NCBI GenBank assembly: GCA_001692895.1
Contig: KV748199.1
Span: 62,001 to 126,000, forward strand
DNA length: 64,000 bases
Reading direction: 5' to 3'
Origin: Cenococcum geophilum 1.58
Lineage: Eukaryota > Ascomycota > Dothideomycetes > Gloniales > Gloniaceae
The translations under genes and the position numbers were made by a program. The notes under the pieces are model-generated. The model was not told the origin of the DNA and did not search any database. It saw only the letters and a program-made list of their open reading frames with translations. This document shows, in pieces, positions 57,840 to 64,000 of this stretch. Numbering within the stretch: the first letter of the stretch is position 1; every line of letters starts with the position of its first letter.

Positions 57840-58025
57840 TGTTAGAAATATAGGGTGACTTACCAATAACAACTACTTAAGTAGGGTTACAGTAATATTA
57901 GTTAATTCTTATTGATAGGAATAAGGAAAGGGGTGAGGATTTTAAGGTTCCTTACCACGCTAGGGCCACGTCAACACGTGACGGCAATATGCTTTATATA
58001 ACGGCAACTTGCCTTATTCCTAACA
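57840..58025 (-). repeat. Copia 3' LTR (left), about 186 bp
   Basis: Starts TGTTAGAAATATAGGG and ends TTATTCCTAACA, so both ends form the inverted TGTTAG/CTAACA. A pyrimidine-rich stretch (CTCTTCTTTTT) follows, as expected for a minus-strand polypurine tract. Confidence 0.7.
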
Positions 58026-58283
58026 CTAGCAACTCTTCTTTTTATGGTTGCTATATATATATATACAAACAGATAGTATATAATAATACCAGATAATATA
58101 CAATAAAACCAGATAATATGTAATTGTTTATATTAACTTAATGATACAGGTAAGTCATATCCAGGGGCACGAAATACGTATAGTATCGTATGCTCTTTTA
58201 GATAGTGGTGACTGTCTTCTATATTGAAGCAGACTACGAGGTCTATATACTGATGCGCCTCCCCCTAATTAGTCAGTGCTTCG

Positions 58284-58385
58284 TAAACAAGTGGTTGGTG
58301 CACTAACGCGTAAACAGTAGTTAGTGCACTAACGCGTAAACACGTACTTGGTATACCGAACGCGTAGGCACGCGGTTGGTACAAC
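58284..58385. repeat. Tandem repeat in the copia 3' region
   Basis: Three or four degenerate copies of a roughly 28-bp unit around GTTGGTGCACTAACGCGTAA. Confidence 0.7.
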
Positions 58386-58689
58386 AGGTGCTGTAATTAT
58401 ATACTAGCGGTACTTGAAAAATGAAACCACCTATATACAGCCTCCGTAATTGCTTTAATACGACTATAGGACACAAAAGAAAATATATAAGAAATCTCCT
58501 CCAAGGTGCCGTCTAGGCTACTTTTCAAACGGTGCTTCAAGCTAGTTGTAAGTCCTGCTTACAGTCCGTAAAATAAACCGTACGGTCTTCTAACGGGCCG
58601 TAGATAAACCATATAGCCTTCTAACGGGCCATAAATAAACTATAAGTGCTCCGTTAGTCTCATTCTACCCATTCTATAACCTCCAGATT

Positions 58690-61600
58690 AAGCTTATTTA
58701 TATTAATTAGGGTTCTAAGAGCTTAACACGGCTTTGCCTTAGTTATGGCGTCTACTAGGTTATTTCCGCCGCTAATCCATTTAACCTCTATAATCTCGCG
58801 TTGTTTATAGGCCTAATGTAAGTATATAAGGTCGACCATAAGCCTCTTCTCCTATGTCGTACCTAGCTTGACTAAGCAGTCGTAAAGGGACTTTAAATCA
58901 GTGCATAAGACCAGGGGTAACTACTCCAGTTATAGGATCTTCTGGACTGTTAATTTAATTGCGGCTGCTATATTAAAGCCATAGGCTAGTGCATATAGTT
59001 CAGAAGCTAGTACACTTTAGGTTACTCATTTGCACTTAATTAAAGACCAGTGCAGTATATTTACGTCCTAATTACGGTCCGTAAGTACAAGTACAAAGCC
59101 GATTTGCGATAATAGGTCCTTGTTATTGGTAAAGGATGCGTTCGTAAATACTAGTAAGCTAAGGGAATTTAGGTCTAGTGGTACAAAAGTAAGTCCCCTT
59201 ACTGCATTGTCAATTTGCCACTAAATGCGCTTATTAAGCTGCTTAATATTTTCTTCTTATGGGTCTACTACTTGGGCCGCAAAGGACAAATCATAGGCAG
59301 ATTTAGGTTAACAGACTATAGCAATATAGGCGCCTCTTGCGCGCTAGGCGACGTATTAGTCCTTTATATTTATAGTTTTACGGGTCTCTCCACGGGAGCT
59401 AGTGAGGTCCGTAGGCTTTATTGTAACAGGCTTTAGGTTTTAGGCTTGGCGTTCCTAAGTCAGCTTAATTAGGTTACCCTTTTGGGTAATTAGGCCTCTA
59501 TTAAACTTAATCGGATTCTACTTAGTTAACTATTCTTACGGCTTTGCTAAGAACTTGGCCTCCTTTAGTTCCGTTTCTTTAGCGTCCACAAAGGTTTAGT
59601 CTGCTAGGAAGAGGGTATTGTCTATTTAGAGCCCAATAATGCCAAGGCCATTTAATTAGGTGTATAGGAGGCAGGGGTTATAGGTCGACTGTTCCATTTT
59701 AAGTCTACTAATATAGTACTAGTGGTACGTCTTAAACCAATGGTTTCTAGCTTCTGGTACTCCATATAGGGGTTTTACAACCCGTAGAATTGTTCCTAGT
59801 TATAGGTTAAGCTTACAGGGTGGTCATATAAAGATGTCCCTACTTAGGTAGGTATTAGACTGCACATAGGCTTATAAGATATCCCGTAGGTAAAGGGCTA
59901 TAGGTTTAGTTTGCTGTAGGCCAGGCGTAAGTGCAAGTATAATCCGTTAGCTAACTTATTAAATTATAGGCGATTGCGTAAGGACCAAGTCCTTCCCTTA
60001 GTTATTATAAGCTTATATAACGAGCCTTAATTTTTTAAAGGCTTTATTAGTACTAGGGTACTTAATTTTATTAATAAAGCGTGAGTTAAATATACGGACG
60101 CCTTGCGGAACATCTCTCTCCGTTATAACCGCAAAGACACCCTTTTTAAGTAGTCTATTAATCTCTTTGCGTTATAAGTCTGTAAATGGGGCTTTCTATA
60201 CTAGAACTAATATATCCGTATATAGAGATTGCCTTACGGATATTCCTGCGGAGCTTGTGGATATACCTACGGGGCTTACGGATATATCTACGGAGGTTAT
60301 ATAGTTCTCTATTACAGGGTTCTTAGTTATAGGGTGCTTTTAGGGGCGTCCTTGATCACGCTTTATAGGTTTAACGGGTTTAGTAAGTTTCTAGGGGACT
60401 TTTAAGGTAGGTAGGGGTGCTTCTAGTTTATCTAGTTCGGCGGGTGCTTCCAGTTCGTCTGGTTTGATAGGTGTTTCCAGTTTATCTAGCTTGACGTTAT
60501 AGTTGTCTTCAGGCCGAAAGTAGGGTTTTATGGACGTGCTTCTAAAGCTAATTAGCCCGCTAGGGAGTTATACGCAGCACGTCTTGTTTTCTACGGCTAG
60601 TAGACAATAAGGTCTATTCTAATTGCCGCTTTTACGCTATATAAGGACTTTAGAGTTAAGCGGGAGGTCGTATACTAGGGTTGTATTAGGTCCGTTGCAG
60701 TAGTGCAGGGCGTTATTAATAGTTTATTTAGCCTATAGCTTAACTATCTCAGCCATCGCCTTCCGTATTGCAGCTGCTCGTTCCGTAATAGATGGGGCAG
60801 GAGGATCTAGGTTACTTATCCTTAGGTAGGCTCCGTAGACTAAAAGGGTAGATACTAGTCCGTCCAGGCTAGCGGTGTTATTGACAGCTTTTACGGCTAT
60901 TTATAGAGTTAGTTCCTTTTAAATGCCCTTATATTTATCTATAATAATCTGGTAAGCTCTCCGTAAGGCTAGGTAAGCTCGCTTAATAAGCCCAACGGAC
61001 TAATACGCCTTAACTGGAACAGCTTTTGTTAATATAGCCATGGCCATAGCATACTGCTAGAATTCCTTACTAATAAAGTTCCTACCGGCGTTGTGGGTAA
61101 TATACTCAGGGGGTCTAATATATATATTAATCCAGTAGGCCCGTAAGGTGTCCTAGGTATGTTTTACGGATATACTTTGCAACCAACGGGCGGCTTAGTA
61201 GTGGGTTGCCTTATCGATTATATATAGTACTAGGCTGCCGTTAATATACATAATGTCTACGTACACTAAGTGGTTAAAGTTAAGATCCTTATAAAGGGTA
61301 AACTTAAATCGGCCTAGGGAACGTCTGTATTTCTAGCAGTAGGAGCAGTATTTAGTTAGGTGGTTAATTACCTTCCTATTAACGTTGTTATGTCTAGAAC
61401 GTTTAAGGACTCTATATAGTTTCTCAGCTAATAGGTGGCCAAAGCGGCGGTATAGGTGGTGCATTTCCGTACTGGTAAGGTAGCACGGGTTATAGTTAAA
61501 AGACTCTTAAATGTACGTCCGTAAGGTCTCTCCCTATATAAGGAACAGGTGTCCAAATCGTCGTGTAATTGGCAGGGTAATATGCTTGCCTTCTAGGGTA

Positions 61601-63720
61601 GTTATAGGGCTAATCAGGGTGTCCGTAACATTGTTATAGTACACTTATAACCTATCCATGTCTATAAGACAGAGTAGGAAGGGGGTGTCTGCTTTTACTA
61701 TATAGAAGTTAACTAGGCTAATTGGAGTCTTGACTTTAACTGATCTAATTAATATGGTTAAGCTAATGCCAAACTGGACGTTTACGGCCCTAGTCTGCGT
61801 AGTATCAATATCCGTATTATTATTTGTGGTGGCCTTATATATAAGGTATTATCTATAGCCTACGGTAGACTTCTTAAAGGCACCTATGTCAATTATAACA
61901 CCATAGAATTCCTTAGGGGTATAGCGTTCTATAGTAATATATGCAAATAGGTCCTATTTGTGGTCTATAACGGGGGTGCTTATGGAATAGTTTTTAGGCG
62001 TAACTAAGTGTATAAAGGAACGGTCGGCTAATACAGTCGTAATATTAAAGGCTTAGCTGTCCATAAAAGGTCTAAAAGTAGTTAGGAATATCTTTAAGGT
62101 CTCCTGTTCCTAAGCGTCTAAGTTAAAGTTAATTATAAGGGCTTCCATTAACTCGTTAAGAGACTCCTCTACTTCCTCTTCTTTATACTCTAAGATAAAC
62201 TAGTTAATCCGTTTATTAAATCTCTTCTTAGACCTGTTGCGTTCTTCCTAGGTATGCCTTATAGACCAATATCCTTCCTTGCTGTACACGAAGCACTTCT
62301 AGCTAGTTTATCTGTGGGGGTATGTTTTTGTATAGGGGTTGCCGTGGGGGTTACGGGGACTTGGTCGATATGTATACTACTAGCGATAGCGGTGGTCCGT
62401 AAAGTAGGCGTCTGAGTCTGTTTGCGGATATTATAGATATTAAATATCTGTAGTAAAGGCTTGAGTGCTGCCTAGTGGGTTTAAGACTTTATATATTACA
62501 ATAGAAGACCGTAGGTCGTTAATAAGGCCGGCTAAGGTATCTATAGGCTTATAGTAGGCGTATTTATAAGGCTCTACTTCCTGGCAAGCTGTAATAAGTT
62601 TGTTATATAGAAAGTCGTCTATTCGGAGCTTAATGTTAAGGCCATGCTATAGATGCCAAAGGTCCTTAATGAGGATTTACAGACACTCTATAGTCGATTT
62701 TTCGGTATTCTTATTAATTACGGTCCGTAGCTTGGTCGCATTCCATTAGGTAAGGATATTACGCTTATATTCCGGTCCTTTAAAGTAGTTACGTATAGCT
62801 TTATATAGCTTATTAAAAGGAACACTAAGGGGGTTACTCTTGAGGTTAGTGTAATAGTGGTTAAGGGCTAGGCCGCGTAGCATAGTAGAGTAGGCTTGGC
62901 TAAACTCCTATTTAGGGATATTAGCCTTTTAACAGAGGTCTGTAAAGATAGTTAGTTTAAAGTTAAAATTATCGTTTTTACCGCTGTACTTAGATTCGTC
63001 GGTATAGAGCTTAGCTAGGTTAGCTAGCTCCTTACCGTAGGTCTTTACTTAGGTAGGTTGCGGGTCTATAGCTTGCGGATCTATAGCTTGCGGATATATA
63101 GTATACGGGTTTATAGCTTACGGATATATGGCTTACGGATATATAGTTTGCGGATATATAGGTTGTAGATCTATAGCTTGAACAATAGGGGTAGTTTGGT
63201 CCGTATTTTGGTTTATAGGGGTGTTATAGTCTGTAGCTTAAGAGTAGGGTGTGGTTTAGCCAGTAGGATTAGTTCTAAAGCCGCTTAGGTCTATAGGACG
63301 AATTTAGTTAAGTATGTTAGGTATAAGGCTAGCAATCTTATTAAGTTTAGGAGAAGTAAAGAGTTTGTTTTTAGCATTGGCCTAGTCTAGGATTTCCTCC
63401 TTAGTCCATTCCATTTGGTCCTCCTTATGTATTATATTATATAATAATTATATAACAGTAACTCGTTTATCCCTTTTAACCTATACACCTTGGTTACGTA
63501 GGAGGGTTTGTAGGTTACGGATAGTAATAGGGTTATAGGTCTTAAAGATGGCTTCTATAAAGTCTACAAAGTCTTCCTAGTATTGCTCCTATAGGTCGTC
63601 GTCCATAAGCTCAAAATGTCCGTATTTAAGGATTTTAAAACTAATATAATCGTTAACGTTATCTATAGACGTAACGTTAACTCCTTATCTCTACTTCTTT
63701 TGACCTTTACTAATTTGCTT
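58690..63720 (-). pseudogene. Copia gag-pol remnant
   Basis: Minus-strand translation from high to low coordinate shows: gag-like sequence (TYNPITIRNLQTLLRNQGV, about 63500), a zinc-knuckle region with one Cys read as Tyr (KCFVYSKEGYWSIRHT, about 62260-62300), the pre-integrase motif HHLYRRFGHLLAEKLYRVLK (about 61390-61460), an integrase core (YVDIMYINGSLVLYIIDKA, about 61200-61270), reverse transcriptase at about 59400-60200, and the RNase H end KRLMVDLIYLH...EVKWISGGNNLVDAITKAKPC (about 58710-58850). Stop codons interrupt it throughout, so no protein can be made. Confidence 0.82.
63058..63180. repeat. 15-bp tandem repeat within copia gag
   Basis: About eight imperfect copies of GCTTGCGGATATATA; on the minus strand they would encode an Ala-Ile-x-Pro-type repeat. 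Confidence 0.75.
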
Positions 63721-64000
63721 ACTTAGGTCTGCTATACTGTGTAGTAATGCGTAACGGGTGGAAGAGGTCTTATAGTGGTCCGTAAAGGCGGTTGATGTCC
63801 GTAACAGTTTATAAAGGGTAAGGAGTTTCTATAAGGTCTTGTAACGGTCCGTAGATGCAATTAATAGGTCCGTAGTGGTTTATAGAGGGGTAAAAGGTCT
63901 CCGTAAGGGGTCTAGGAGAGGTTAGGGTATTAGAGGAGGGTGTAGTAGGAATAGGGGTTTAAGGTTTAGAGGAGGGTAGGGGTTCTATATAGGTTTATAT

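Larger units (their letters stand above)
57840..64000 (-). mobile_element. Ty1/copia LTR retrotransposon, runs off the window
   Basis: The left (3') LTR is about 186 bp, then a long AT-rich 3' region, then RNase H, reverse transcriptase, integrase and gag in copia order on the minus strand. The 5' LTR must lie beyond 64000. Stop codons and Asp-to-Asn or Cys-to-Tyr changes show RIP, but much milder than in the gypsy copies. Confidence 0.88.

Noticed and set aside
58027..58260. Longer copia LTR ending near 58248 next to CCTCCCCCTAA
   Set aside because: The TGTTAG...CTAACA termini at 57840-58025 give a better LTR; the C-rich tract further in may simply be part of the 3' region.
1..64000. CRISPR arrays, rRNA and bacterial-type operons
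   Set aside because: No spaced direct repeats of CRISPR type, no rRNA core sequences, and intron-bearing genes show this is fungal nuclear DNA.

Overview
This window looks like nuclear DNA of a filamentous ascomycete (Pezizomycotina). Three things point there: short introns (about 50-110 nt, GT...AG with CTAAC/CTGAC-type branch sites), typical ascomycete gene families (Zn(II)2Cys6 regulator, Ecm25-like RhoGAP, Mid2-type sensor, PQ-loop vacuolar transporter), and transposons with a strong repeat-induced point mutation (RIP) signature: CpA/TpG nearly gone, TpA enriched, TAG/TAA stops everywhere. The exact class cannot be fixed from sequence alone. All functional names are from motif reading, not database searches.

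Layout. 1-1689: 3'-truncated DUF7580 gene (-). 2051-9983: the most unusual locus, a C2H2-zinc-finger/protein-kinase-like gene broken into pieces. Its N-terminal part reads on +, its middle (zinc fingers plus kinase N-lobe, about 2851-4655) reads on -, its C-lobe resumes on +, and a 3.2-kb hAT transposon (4894-8123, TIR CAGTG..., 8-bp TSD TCTGCAGC) sits inside the C-lobe. After one TAG the same frame runs into a coiled coil and a second complete kinase domain. 10215-23123: a PIF/Harbinger-type element (TIR GGGCCTGTTTGGTTC, TSD TTA) that holds a full-length RIP-inactivated Ty3/gypsy element, a TA-flanked MITE and one intact, un-RIPped gene of unknown function. It ends 14 bp upstream of the ATG of a fungal fruit-body-lectin-like pseudogene.

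24419-51676 is the gene-rich island: Ypq1-like PQ-loop transporter, Mid2-like sensor, a small secreted protein, a nirA-type Zn2Cys6 regulator, a chorismate synthase (ARO2) pseudogene, an Ecm25-like RhoGAP, TCF25/Rqc1, a mitochondrial PP2C, an unclassified fungal protein and a methionine-permease-type transporter. Many small TA-flanked inverted-repeat elements lie between these genes.

52146-64000 is a second transposon block: a solo LTR, a truncated second copy of the same gypsy family carrying a solo LTR, a compact non-autonomous LTR element with 258-bp LTRs, and a MITE; then a Ty1/copia element on the - strand that runs off the window. The genes in the island are ordinary housekeeping or regulatory genes and do not form a visible pathway cluster. 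The interest lies in the nested transposons, the broken tandem-kinase locus and the decayed ARO2 and lectin copies.
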